From Martinezella lusitana (lineage in GTDB: Bacteria > Pseudomonadota > Alphaproteobacteria > Rhizobiales > Rhizobiaceae), in contig NZ_JAFEVL010000001.1 of the NCBI RefSeq assembly GCF_016901135.1, positions 103,331 to 167,330 of the forward strand: a stretch of DNA of 64,000 nt. The letters run 5' to 3'. Positions within the stretch are counted from its first letter, which is position 1; every line of letters starts with the position of its first letter. Below the pieces are notes generated by a model that saw nothing but the letters and a program-made list of their open reading frames with translations, ran no database searches and was not told the DNA's origin. Position numbers and translations under genes: made by a program. Shown here piece by piece: positions 28,021-35,694 of the stretch.

Positions 28021-28118
28021 AACGGATCCTGACGAGGCGGCTGTCTAGCATGTGATCGGCGGGGCGCGCAAGCCGGGTGCGGCAGATATTGCGAGTGTTT
28101 CCGCAGGGTTGCGGTTTG

Positions 28119-28150
28119 GCCCATGGCGTGGATGGACGCCATGGGCTTTT
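28119..28150. terminator. 11-bp perfect hairpin between MFS and tRNA genes
   Basis: GCCCATGGCGT (28119-28129) and ACGCCATGGGC (28136-28146) pair perfectly with a 6-nt loop; TTTT follows on the plus strand. Both flanking genes run on the minus strand, where no U-tract follows, so as terminator of the MFS gene it would be imperfect. Confidence 0.5.
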
Positions 28151-28162
28151 GCGTTGTGGAGT

Positions 28163-29461
28163 CTAGTGGGCCAGGGCCGGACCCTTGGTGGTCGAGCCGG
28201 ACTTTTGCAGCGTGATCGCCAGGATCGCGGCGAGCAGGCAGAAGGCGCCGGCGACGAAGAAGGCAGGCAGGTAGGTGTTGAGTTCGGTGCGGGTGAGGCC
28301 GGCGCCATAGGCGGCGGTGGCGGCGCCGAGCTGGTGGCCGGCAAAGACCCAGCCGAAGACGAGGCCGGCCTTTTCGCGGCCGAAGCGGTCGGCGGCGATC
28401 TTGACCGTCGGCGGCACGGTGGCGATCCAGTCGAGGCCATAGAAGACGGCGAAGATCGACAGGCCGTAGAAGGTGAAGTCGCTGAAGGGCAGATAGACCA
28501 GCGATAGGCCGCGCAGGCCGTAATACCAGAAGAGCAGCCAGCGATTGTCGAAGCGGTCGGAGAGCCAGCCGGAGCCGATCGTGCCGAAGAAATCGAAGAT
28601 CCCCATGACGGCAAGCACGCTGGCGGCCGCGACCGGCACGATGCCGAAATCGCCGCAGAGCGTGACGAAATGCGTCTGGATCAGGCCGTTGGTCGATAGC
28701 CCGCAGATGAAGAAGGTGGCGAACAGGATCCAGAAGGTGGAGGTCGTGGATACCTCCCTCAGGATTAATAGGGGGGAGGCGAGCGCGGCCTTGAGGTTCT
28801 TGGTGGCGGGCGGCGCAGGTGTGACGTGGATCTCGCCGACCAGCGGCAGATTGACGTCCGAGGGGCGGTCACGCATCAGAAGCAGCACGATGAGGGCGGC
28901 AACGACGATCATGCCGCAGACGAAGATCACGGTCGTGCGCCAGCCATAGCGCGTTGTCAGCTCGGCCATCAGCGGCAGGAAGACGAGCTGTCCGGTGGCG
29001 GAGCTGGCCGACAGCATGCCGATGACGAGGCCGCGGTGCTTGGTGAACCAGCGCGTCGAGACGGTCGCCGCCAGCACCATGGCTGTGAGACCGGTGCCGA
29101 AGCCGACGATGATGCCCCAGCAGAGCAGCAGCTGCCAGACCTGCGTCATGAACAGCGAGCCGATGAAGCCGACGCTGATGGTTGCAAGCGCGAAGACGAT
29201 GACCTTGCGAACGCCGAAATAATTCATGAACGCGGCGGCGAAGGGACCCATCAGGCCGAACAGCAACAGCCGGACGGCAAGCGCCGAGGAGATGGACGAT
29301 GTGCTCCAGCCGAACTCGTCCTCCAGCGGCTTGATGAGCACGCCGGGCGCGCCCATGGCACCTGCCGTGACGAGCATGGTGAGGAAGGTGGCGCCGACGA
29401 CCACCCATCCATAATGAATGTTGCGCCGGGCGAGCGTCGAGGCAAGAGCAGTTGAGACCAT
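28163..29461 (-). CDS. MFS transporter
   Basis: 432 residues with about 12 membrane segments. The N-terminal half starts HYGWVVVGATFLTMLVTAGA, typical of the oxalate/formate-antiporter-like and monocarboxylate-type MFS group; AFMNYFGVRKVIVFAL and FTKHRGLVIGMLSAS are the loop 2-3 and 4-5 blocks. Substrate unknown. It is divergent from a TetR regulator, with two palindromes between, so it is probably the repressed target. Confidence 0.9.
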   Translation of the reverse strand: MVSTALASTLARRNIHYGWVVVGATFLTMLVTAGAMGAPGVLIKPLEDEFGWSTSSISSALAVRLLLFGLMGPFAAAFMNYFGVRKVIVFALATISVGFIGSLFMTQVWQLLLCWGIIVGFGTGLTAMVLAATVSTRWFTKHRGLVIGMLSASSATGQLVFLPLMAELTTRYGWRTTVIFVCGMIVVAALIVLLLMRDRPSDVNLPLVGEIHVTPAPPATKNLKAALASPLLILREVSTTSTFWILFATFFICGLSTNGLIQTHFVTLCGDFGIVPVAAASVLAVMGIFDFFGTIGSGWLSDRFDNRWLLFWYYGLRGLSLVYLPFSDFTFYGLSIFAVFYGLDWIATVPPTVKIAADRFGREKAGLVFGWVFAGHQLGAATAAYGAGLTRTELNTYLPAFFVAGAFCLLAAILAITLQKSGSTTKGPALAH

Positions 29462-29605
29462 GGGTGCGTTCCAATAAAGTTTCGTGTCTTGGCGTCAGGA
29501 TTGGGCGGGCGGTGGAAGCGCTTTTTCGCGAAAGACTGGGGTGCCGTTTTCGCTTGTAGCGCCATGCCGCTCTCCCGGCTTGAACGTTTGTGTAAAGGCA
29601 TTTAC

Positions 29606-29619
29606 ATGATTGCAATCAT
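29606..29619. promoter_or_regulatory. Palindromic operator 1 (ATGATTGCAATCAT)
   Basis: Exact 14-bp palindrome in the 233-bp gap between the divergent MFS and TetR genes. Its half-site ATGAT is shared with operator 2; the two centres are 29 bp apart. Confidence 0.6.
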
Positions 29620-29634
29620 ATTTGTTGCGTATTG

Positions 29635-29648
29635 ATGATGGCCATCAT
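29635..29648. promoter_or_regulatory. Palindromic operator 2 (ATGATGGCCATCAT)
   Basis: Exact 14-bp palindrome sharing half-site ATGAT with operator 1. A minus-strand TTGACA at 29655-29660 places this site between a possible -35 and -10 of the MFS promoter. Likely bound by the adjacent TetR protein. Confidence 0.6.
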
Positions 29649-29694
29649 ATAAATTGTCAATTCAGATTTATTGAAGCTCTGATGGAGTTTTTTG

Positions 29695-30282
29695 ATGAGA
29701 GTGAGCCGGGAAAAATTCGCCGAGAACCGCGAGAAGATTCTTGCGGTCGCGGGAGAGCTTTTTCGCGAAAAAGGTTTTGACGGCATCGGTGTCGCCGAGA
29801 TCATGAAGGCCGCCGGCCTGACGCATGGCGGCTTCTATGGCCATTTCGAATCGAAGGACGAGCTGGCCTGCGAAGCGAGCAAGGCGCTGGTGTCGCGCTC
29901 GCTCGAGCGCTGGAAGGAAGTGGCGGCAAGCTCGGCGGATCAGCCGCTGGAAGCGCTGCTCGCCCATTACCTCTCGCATCGCAACGTCGTCGAGCACGCG
30001 ACCGGCTGTGTCTTCGCGGCGTTGACGCAGGAGGTCAGCCGCCATGGTCCCGAAATGCAATCGACCTTTACCGGCGGCCTGATGGGCTTGGTTGATGTCC
30101 TGGAGCAGATCGTTCCCGGCGAAGCGCCGGAGGACCGCCGCCGCAAGGCCTTTGCCAGCCTTTCGGCCATGGTCGGCGCCGTCATCCTGGCGCGGGCGAT
30201 GGACGATACGGCACTGTCGCAGGAATTCCTGTCGGCAACCCGGCAGGAGCTGACGCCTCCGCCGGGTAAAGACGAGGGCTGA
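29695..30282 (+). CDS. TetR/AcrR family transcriptional regulator
   Basis: 195 residues from the ATG at 29695, with GGAG at 29684-29687. The N-terminal helix-turn-helix reads ILAVAGELFREKGFDGIGVAEI followed by MKAAGLTHGGFYGHFESKDEL, the usual TetR recognition helix with GGFYGHF. The C-terminal ligand domain, with EHATGCVFAALTQEVSR, resembles the NemR/AcrR-like group. It is divergent from the MFS gene and likely represses it and itself through the two palindromes at 29606 and 29635. Confidence 0.92.
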   Translation: MRVSREKFAENREKILAVAGELFREKGFDGIGVAEIMKAAGLTHGGFYGHFESKDELACEASKALVSRSLERWKEVAASSADQPLEALLAHYLSHRNVVEHATGCVFAALTQEVSRHGPEMQSTFTGGLMGLVDVLEQIVPGEAPEDRRRKAFASLSAMVGAVILARAMDDTALSQEFLSATRQELTPPPGKDEG

Positions 30283-30290
30283 TTGATCCT

Positions 30291-31085
30291 TTAGTCGCGG
30301 AAGGCGAGCAGCCCGTTCGCCTCGACAATCTCCTTGAACTTGCCGTTGGGTGCGGCCTTTAGCAACTCCGCGCGCAAGGCAGCCTCGAAATCCGCCGCCT
30401 TGTCGCCGAGCGCCTGCGGCGAAGTAGACGACATCGAGAAGACGCGGCCGACGATGTCCTCGATATCCCTTGTATATTCCGTGACGATACCGATGCGTTC
30501 GAGATTGCGGAAGGGCGAGGCCAGCAGCATGGCTTCATGCGGGGCCCAGGCCTTGCTCTTGCGTAGCAGGCGGTCGGCGTTGCGTTCGGGCGAGTAGGTT
30601 TCCGCCAGCGGCTCGACGATGCCCCGCCAGTCCGGTTCCGCCAGGATGCTTTTGTCATGGAAGAGGACGACAGCACCATCAGGCTCGATCAACTTTTCCA
30701 GCGCGGTAAGCGTTGCCGGCCTGTCCATCCAGTGGAAGGAGCGGCCCATGACGCAGAGGTGCAGCTTGCCGATATCAGGTCCGAGATCGTAGGAGGAGCC
30801 CTGCCGGACGGTGATTTCGACGCCGGCATCCTGAGCGCCGGCTTCGGCGGCGGCAAGCATTTCCGGTTCCGGATCCATGGCGGTAACAGCGGCGCCCTGA
30901 AGCCGCGCGAAGGCAATGCCGAGCTGGCCGGGGCCGCAGCCGAGGTCCAGCACATGATCGCCGCGCTTCAGGCCACTGCGCTCGGCGACGCGGTCAATCA
31001 GCCTGTCCGGATAGGGAATTCGGTAACGCAGGTAATAGGCCGCGGTCGATTGAAAGCGCCGCGCTATGAAGGGAACTGTGGTCAT
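30291..31085 (-). CDS. Class I SAM-dependent methyltransferase
   Basis: 264 residues. VLDLGCGPGQLGIAFARLQ is motif I and VTAMDPEPEMLAAAE motif II; LHLCVMGRSFHWMDRP and GAVVLFHDKS follow in order. This fits the ubiquinone/menaquinone-type methyltransferase fold; the substrate is unknown. It is convergent with the TetR gene with 8 bp between stops, and preceded on its own strand by a repeat-rich gap. Confidence 0.88.
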   Translation of the reverse strand: MTTVPFIARRFQSTAAYYLRYRIPYPDRLIDRVAERSGLKRGDHVLDLGCGPGQLGIAFARLQGAAVTAMDPEPEMLAAAEAGAQDAGVEITVRQGSSYDLGPDIGKLHLCVMGRSFHWMDRPATLTALEKLIEPDGAVVLFHDKSILAEPDWRGIVEPLAETYSPERNADRLLRKSKAWAPHEAMLLASPFRNLERIGIVTEYTRDIEDIVGRVFSMSSTSPQALGDKAADFEAALRAELLKAAPNGKFKEIVEANGLLAFRD

Positions 31086-31455
31086 GGGTCGGTCCTCGGG
31101 GGTAAGGGGAACCTCATCCCGTTATGACTCAACTGTGACCGGCGCGTGAAATAACTTTTGCGCGATTTGCCGCAGGTTCAACGGCATTGTTGCCGCGCAA
31201 CTCCTTCTCCCCTCGGGGAGAAGGAGCCGACAGGCGGATGAGGGGGTGCCAGGAGCACAAAAGCCGATGGATTCAGAGCGGTTAGCCCCCTCATCCGACC
31301 CTTCGGGCCACCTTCCCCCCGAGGGGAGAAGGTGCCTGCGACACTAGCATGCCCATATGCGATTGCCCGCATTGGCGGGGAGAAGGTCGGGGAGAGGGGC
31401 CAGGCAAATAGATGCGGCGTCATTGGCCTTGCCTGACCAGCTCCAAAATCTCCGG
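31086..31455. other. Repeat-filled intergenic stretch
   Basis: 370 bp with no credible gene. Most of it is the two inverted CCTTCTCCCC repeats (31200-31335) plus a further fragment GGCGGGGAGAAGG near 31374. An open frame of about 93 codons across it is only repeat DNA. Confidence 0.75.
31200..31335. repeat. CCTTCTCCCC palindromic repeats, inverted copies 2 and 3
   Basis: Copy 2: CTCCTTCTCCCC (31201-31212) and GGGGAGAAGGAG (31215-31226), a 12-bp stem, then GGCGGATGAGGGGG. Copy 3 is inverted: CCCCCTCATCCGACC (31286-31300) through CACCTTCCCCCCGAGGGGAGAAGGTG (31309-31334). Both resemble the element at 17570. Confidence 0.8.
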
Positions 31456-32436
31456 TCACTTAAATCCGGCAACTCCATGCGGGATATAGGGCGATTCCAG
31501 CGCCTCGATCTCTTCCGGCGTCAATTTGACGGCCAGCGAAGCGACGGCGTCCGTGATGTGGCCGGGCTTGGAAGCGCCGATGATCGGGGCGGTGACGGCG
31601 CTCTTCTGCAGGATCCAGGCGGTGGCGACCTGCGCGCGGGCGATGCCGCGGGCCCTGGCGATGGCGCCGACGGCATCGACGATCTTATGATCGGCTTCAA
31701 CAGCCTGGGTGTAGAGCGTCTTGCCGAATTCGTCCGATTCCGTCCGTGCCGTTGCCTCGTCCCAATCGCGGGTGAGGCGGCCGCGGGCGAGCGGGCTCCA
31801 GGGGATGACGGCGATCTTCTGGTCCTCGCAGAAGGGCAGCATCTCGCGCTCCTCCTCGCGATAGAGCAGGTTCAGATGGTCCTGCATGCTGACGAATTCG
31901 GTCCAGCCGTTGAGGCGCGAGGTGTAGATCGCCTTGGCGAACTGCCAGGAATACATGGAGGAGGCGCCGATATAGCGGGCTTTGCCGGCCTTGACGACAT
32001 CATGGAGCGCTTCCAGCGTTTCCTCGATCGGCGTCGTATAGTCCCAGCGATGGATCTGGTAGAGGTCGACATAGTCGGTGCCGAGGCGGCGCAGGCTGTT
32101 GTCGATCTCGTCGAAGATCGCCTTGCGCGAAAGGCCGGCGCCATTCGGACCCGGGCGCATGCGGTTGAATACCTTGGTGGCGAGAACGATGTCGTCGCGG
32201 CGCGCGAAATCCTTGATGGCGCGGCCGACGATTTCCTCAGACGAGCCGTTGGAATAGGTGTTGGCCGTATCGAGGAAATTGATGCCGGCCTCGATTGCCT
32301 GCCGCAGCAGCGGACGGCTGTCTTCCTCGTTCAAGGACCAGGCGTGCGTGCCCTTGTCGGGGTCGCCATAGGTCATGCAACCCAGGCAGATGCGCGAGAC
32401 TTCAAGACCGGTCCTGCCAAGCTTTACGTATTCCAT
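31456..32436 (-). CDS. Aldo/keto reductase
   Basis: 326 residues, start MEYVKLGRTGLEVSRI at 32436. NADPH-dependent TIM-barrel oxidoreductase. FLDTANTYSNGSSEEIVGRA gives catalytic Asp/Tyr, VLATKVFN the Lys, and DYVDLYQIHRWDYTTPIEE the His; the C-terminal ITAPIIGASKPGHI-like block binds cofactor. It belongs to the AKR11/YajO-like branch that includes putative deoxy-sugar reductases; the natural substrate is not deducible. Confidence 0.9.
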   Translation of the reverse strand: MEYVKLGRTGLEVSRICLGCMTYGDPDKGTHAWSLNEEDSRPLLRQAIEAGINFLDTANTYSNGSSEEIVGRAIKDFARRDDIVLATKVFNRMRPGPNGAGLSRKAIFDEIDNSLRRLGTDYVDLYQIHRWDYTTPIEETLEALHDVVKAGKARYIGASSMYSWQFAKAIYTSRLNGWTEFVSMQDHLNLLYREEEREMLPFCEDQKIAVIPWSPLARGRLTRDWDEATARTESDEFGKTLYTQAVEADHKIVDAVGAIARARGIARAQVATAWILQKSAVTAPIIGASKPGHITDAVASLAVKLTPEEIEALESPYIPHGVAGFK

Positions 32437-32691
32437 CGATATTCTCCGTCTGTTCAAGTATCCAGTGCAACAACGCTCTGCCGCCGAGGGGTGAGCGAAG
32501 TGGATGCGTCACCAAGGGTAAACCAGCGGAGCAAAGCCGCCGGTCAGTGCATCAGTTCGTGAAGAGCTTCGAAGTATTACTCAATAAATAAGGCGATTCG
32601 CGCGGTGGGGAAGACGGGAATTTCAAATGTTTCCTTGAACCTCAGGGGTGACAGGTGTTAGCTGCACCGCAACATTTTTCCGGAATTCCGC

Positions 32692-34338
32692 ATGAAATTG
32701 CCCCCGCGTGATACTTATGAAGCCCTCTATCGCGATTTTCGTTGGGAGATTCCGGCGAAATTCAACATTGGGCACGCCGTTTGCGATACCTGGGCCGAGC
32801 GCGAGCCGGATCGGATCTGCCTGCAGCATTTCAATCCGGACGGCAATCATCTCTCCATGACCTATGGCGCGTTGCGGGATCGCTCTGCCGCGTTCGCCAA
32901 TGCGTTATCGGCACTCGGGGTCCGCGCCGGCGATCGGGTGGCGCTGCTCTTGCCGCAAAGTTTCGAGACGGTCGTGGCGCATGTGGCGATCTACAAGATG
33001 GGTGCGATCGCCCTGCCGCTGGCGCTGCTGTTCGGTGCCGAGGCGCTGGAATATCGGCTGAAGGTCTCGGGTGCATCCGCGATCGTCACCAATCAGTTCG
33101 GCCTCGAGCGGCTGCGGCCGATCCGCGACCGGCTGCCGGAACTGGTGCACGCGATCAGCATCGACGGTGCGGAGAAGGATGTCGCCGGATTTGCCGATCT
33201 GGTGGCAGCACATCCGCCGCTCTTCGAGCTGGCCGATACAGGCCCGGACGATCCGGCATTGATGATCTTCACGTCAGGCACGACCGGGCCGCCAAAGGGC
33301 GCGCTGCACGGCCATCGCGTCCTGCCGGGGCATATTCCCGGCATGCAGTTCGCCCATGAGGGCTTTCCGCAGGCCGGCGACAAGCTCTGGACACCATCCG
33401 ACTGGGCCTGGGCCGGCGGCCTGTTGAATGCCCTGCTGCCGAGCCTGATGCTCGGCGTGCCCGTCGTCTCCTCTCCGGCGCAGAAGTTCGACCCGCACAC
33501 GGCTTTCCGCATCATGGCCGAAATGGGCGTGCGCAATGCCTTTATTCCACCGACGGCATTGCGACTGCTGAAAGCCGTCGACAATCCCCGAGCGCATTAC
33601 GACCTCAAGCTGCGCACCATCGGCTCGGCCGGCGAGGCGCTCGGCCGCGAGACCTTCGAATGGGCGCGCTCGGCGCTCGGCATCAGCGTCAACGAATTCT
33701 TCGGTCAGACGGAGTGCAATTTCGTGCTGTCCTCCAGTGCGGCCTTCGGTGTCAGTCGTGCTGGTGCTACGGGCAAGCCGGTGCCCGGACATCGGGTTGC
33801 GGTCGTCGATGCCGATGGCGTCGAGGTCGCCTTGGGCGAGAGCGGGCAGATCGCGATAAAGCGACCCGATCCGGTGATGTTTCTTGGCTATTGGCGGGAC
33901 GAAAAGGCGACGGAAGCAAAATTCGCCGGCGACTGGCTGCTGACCGGCGATATCGGCCGGCAGGATGCCGAGGGCTATATTTCCTTCGTCGGCCGCGACG
34001 ACGATGTCATCACGTCTTCCGGCTATCGTATCGGCCCGAGCGAGATCGAGGATTGCCTTGGCGGCCATCCGGCCGTGCAGCTTGCCGCGGCCGTCGGCAA
34101 GCCGGATGCGGTGCGCACCGAGATCGTCAAGGCCTATGTCGTCCTGGTGCCCGGCCGCGAACCGAGCGAGGCGCTGGCAGTGGAGATCCGTGAGTGGGTG
34201 AAGACGCGGCTTTCCATGCATGAATATCCGCGCGAGATCGAGTTCGTCGACGCTCTGCCGCTGACGACCTCGGGCAAGGTGATCCGTCGCCTGCTGCGCG
34301 AGCGGGCGACCGCCGAAGATAGAGCATTTCCGTCTTAA
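32692..34338 (+). CDS. AMP-dependent acyl-CoA synthetase
   Basis: 548 residues, adenylate-forming ligase joining a carboxylic acid to CoA through an acyl-AMP. Core motifs: LMIFTSGTTGPPKGALHGH (P-loop), FFGQTECN (A5), DWLLTGDIGRQDAEGYI (A7), SSGYRIGPSEIED (A8), TTSGKVIRR (A10, catalytic Lys). It resembles medium-chain acyl-CoA or acetyl-CoA-like synthetases (AcsA type); the chain length is not determined. The last residues (DRAFPS) and the stop codon lie inside a 17-bp-arm hairpin at 34317-34363, which seems to be repeat-derived and to act as terminator. Confidence 0.9.
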   Translation: MKLPPRDTYEALYRDFRWEIPAKFNIGHAVCDTWAEREPDRICLQHFNPDGNHLSMTYGALRDRSAAFANALSALGVRAGDRVALLLPQSFETVVAHVAIYKMGAIALPLALLFGAEALEYRLKVSGASAIVTNQFGLERLRPIRDRLPELVHAISIDGAEKDVAGFADLVAAHPPLFELADTGPDDPALMIFTSGTTGPPKGALHGHRVLPGHIPGMQFAHEGFPQAGDKLWTPSDWAWAGGLLNALLPSLMLGVPVVSSPAQKFDPHTAFRIMAEMGVRNAFIPPTALRLLKAVDNPRAHYDLKLRTIGSAGEALGRETFEWARSALGISVNEFFGQTECNFVLSSSAAFGVSRAGATGKPVPGHRVAVVDADGVEVALGESGQIAIKRPDPVMFLGYWRDEKATEAKFAGDWLLTGDIGRQDAEGYISFVGRDDDVITSSGYRIGPSEIEDCLGGHPAVQLAAAVGKPDAVRTEIVKAYVVLVPGREPSEALAVEIREWVKTRLSMHEYPREIEFVDALPLTTSGKVIRRLLRERATAEDRAFPS

Positions 34339-34374
34339 ACGGAGTCACGGAAATGCCCTATCTCTTTGTTTTTT
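34317..34374 (+). terminator. Long hairpin terminator overlapping the acyl-CoA synthetase stop
   Basis: AGATAGAGCATTTCCGT (34317-34333) and ACGGAAATGCCCTATCT (34347-34363) form a 17-bp stem with one mismatch and a 13-nt loop containing the TAA stop. CTTTGTTTTTT follows (34364-34374). Good Rho-independent terminator. Confidence 0.8.
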
Positions 34375-34424
34375 CGCAATTCCGGACGCAGAACCGCTGC
34401 GCACTTCTGCTGGAATTGCTTTAG
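34375..34424. repeat. CGCAATT-CGGACG repeat, copy 2
   Basis: CGCAATTCCGGACGCAG through GGAATTGCTTTAG, matching the copy at 21561-21610 in length and at most positions. The stop codon of the acetyltransferase gene (34421-34423) lies within its end, just as for the SDR gene at the other copy. Confidence 0.75.
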
Positions 34425-35692
34425 CGCTTCGTAAGCGACAGGATCTTTTCGCGCAGCAGTTTCGCCATGTTGCGGGTGCTGCGATACATGTGCAATTGCG
34501 TGGCCACCTGCCGGACGTCGCGGTCGCCGTTTTGGGCAAGGCCGATGATCAGCGTGCCCATCTCTTCACGCTCGTGCCAGAAGCGGCTCATGATCGGATG
34601 ATCCGGCACCGCGCAGGAATCGGAGCGGACAACGTTGGCATCGTCGAGATGCCACTCCGTCAACTCGGCCATCAGCAGCTTGCCCGGCGAATAGCGGGCA
34701 TAGGCCTCGTCATAGGCCGTCTTCCAGGTATAGGCCTCACCGCCCATGATCAGCACGATCATCGAGGCGATAGCTTTACCGTTGAGATCGATGGTGTGGA
34801 TACGAACGGCGTCGACGGCCGCGAGATTGGAGATCGCTTCGCGGGCGAAGGCGGCATGATGGCGATCGGTGACCAGCGCCGTGCGCTTCTTGCCTTTCCA
34901 GCCGCTTGCCTCGAGCGCCAGGTATTCTTCCATGCGCTGGTGAACGTCGCGAGGCTGGCGGGCGACGCTATAGGCGACCTCGCCCTGGTTTTCCAAGAGG
35001 CGCCACTGCCTGCGCATTTCGCGCAGATGCGCGTTCGAGATCGTCCGCTTGAGATAGGCGAGCGCATCGTCCTTGCTGTCGAGTATCGGGCGCTGGAAGG
35101 GGTTCGCGACCGCAATGGGCAGATTTCGGCCGATGGCAATGACCTTCGCCATCTGCGCGAAACGGCCGTTCAGGCGGATATCAGGAAGTACGAGCGTGGT
35201 CGGTAGGTTCAGTTCCTGTCGGGCCAGCGCTTCGAAGAGATTGTCGAGCGTTTCGCCCGCATCCTCCGCATCGACCAGCGGTGTGCCGAGCGGGCCGAAC
35301 GAATTCGACCAGACGCGAATGATCGAGGGGCCGAGCGCAAAGCCCGGCTTGTCGACTGTAAAGGGCATCAGCAGGCGCATGCGGCTGCGCGTGCTGCTGT
35401 TGTCGCGCATCAGGGCAAGCCGTACCTGCCGGTCTTCGAGCCGCGGCATGGCAGGCGCCAGGAAGCGCCCGGAGAAGAAGACGTTCGGCTCCATGGCGCG
35501 ATTGGACAGGAAGTCCAACTCGTCCTGGAGCTCATAGCCGAGCTTGCCGGGATAGAGGCAAAGTTCGCGGCCGGCCCGGCCGACTTCGGCGCGGGCCTCG
35601 GCCTTCGGCGTTTCGAAATGCAGCGATGCGAGCGTATGCGTCAGGGCATTCACTTGGCTGTCGGTACTTTCGGTAAAGGGAGGGCGCGCCAT
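34421..35692 (-). CDS. GNAT/BioF2-like acetyltransferase (CelD-type)
   Basis: 423 residues. The second half has the double-GNAT Acetyltransf_6 fold seen in CelD/FemAB-like proteins: VHQRMEEYLALEASGWKG, then RIHTIDLNGKAIASMIVLIMGGEAYTWKTAYDEAY in adjacent pieces, and YSPGKLLMAELTEW. These transfer acyl or aminoacyl groups in exopolysaccharide or envelope synthesis. It follows the flippase gene by 2 bp, so the pair probably serves export and decoration of a polysaccharide. The stop codon is in a repeat. Confidence 0.85.
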   Translation of the reverse strand: MARPPFTESTDSQVNALTHTLASLHFETPKAEARAEVGRAGRELCLYPGKLGYELQDELDFLSNRAMEPNVFFSGRFLAPAMPRLEDRQVRLALMRDNSSTRSRMRLLMPFTVDKPGFALGPSIIRVWSNSFGPLGTPLVDAEDAGETLDNLFEALARQELNLPTTLVLPDIRLNGRFAQMAKVIAIGRNLPIAVANPFQRPILDSKDDALAYLKRTISNAHLREMRRQWRLLENQGEVAYSVARQPRDVHQRMEEYLALEASGWKGKKRTALVTDRHHAAFAREAISNLAAVDAVRIHTIDLNGKAIASMIVLIMGGEAYTWKTAYDEAYARYSPGKLLMAELTEWHLDDANVVRSDSCAVPDHPIMSRFWHEREEMGTLIIGLAQNGDRDVRQVATQLHMYRSTRNMAKLLREKILSLTKR

Positions 35693-35694
35693 GA

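Noticed and set aside
31178..31459. 93-codon frame between methyltransferase and aldo/keto reductase
   Set aside because: Made of palindromic repeat DNA.
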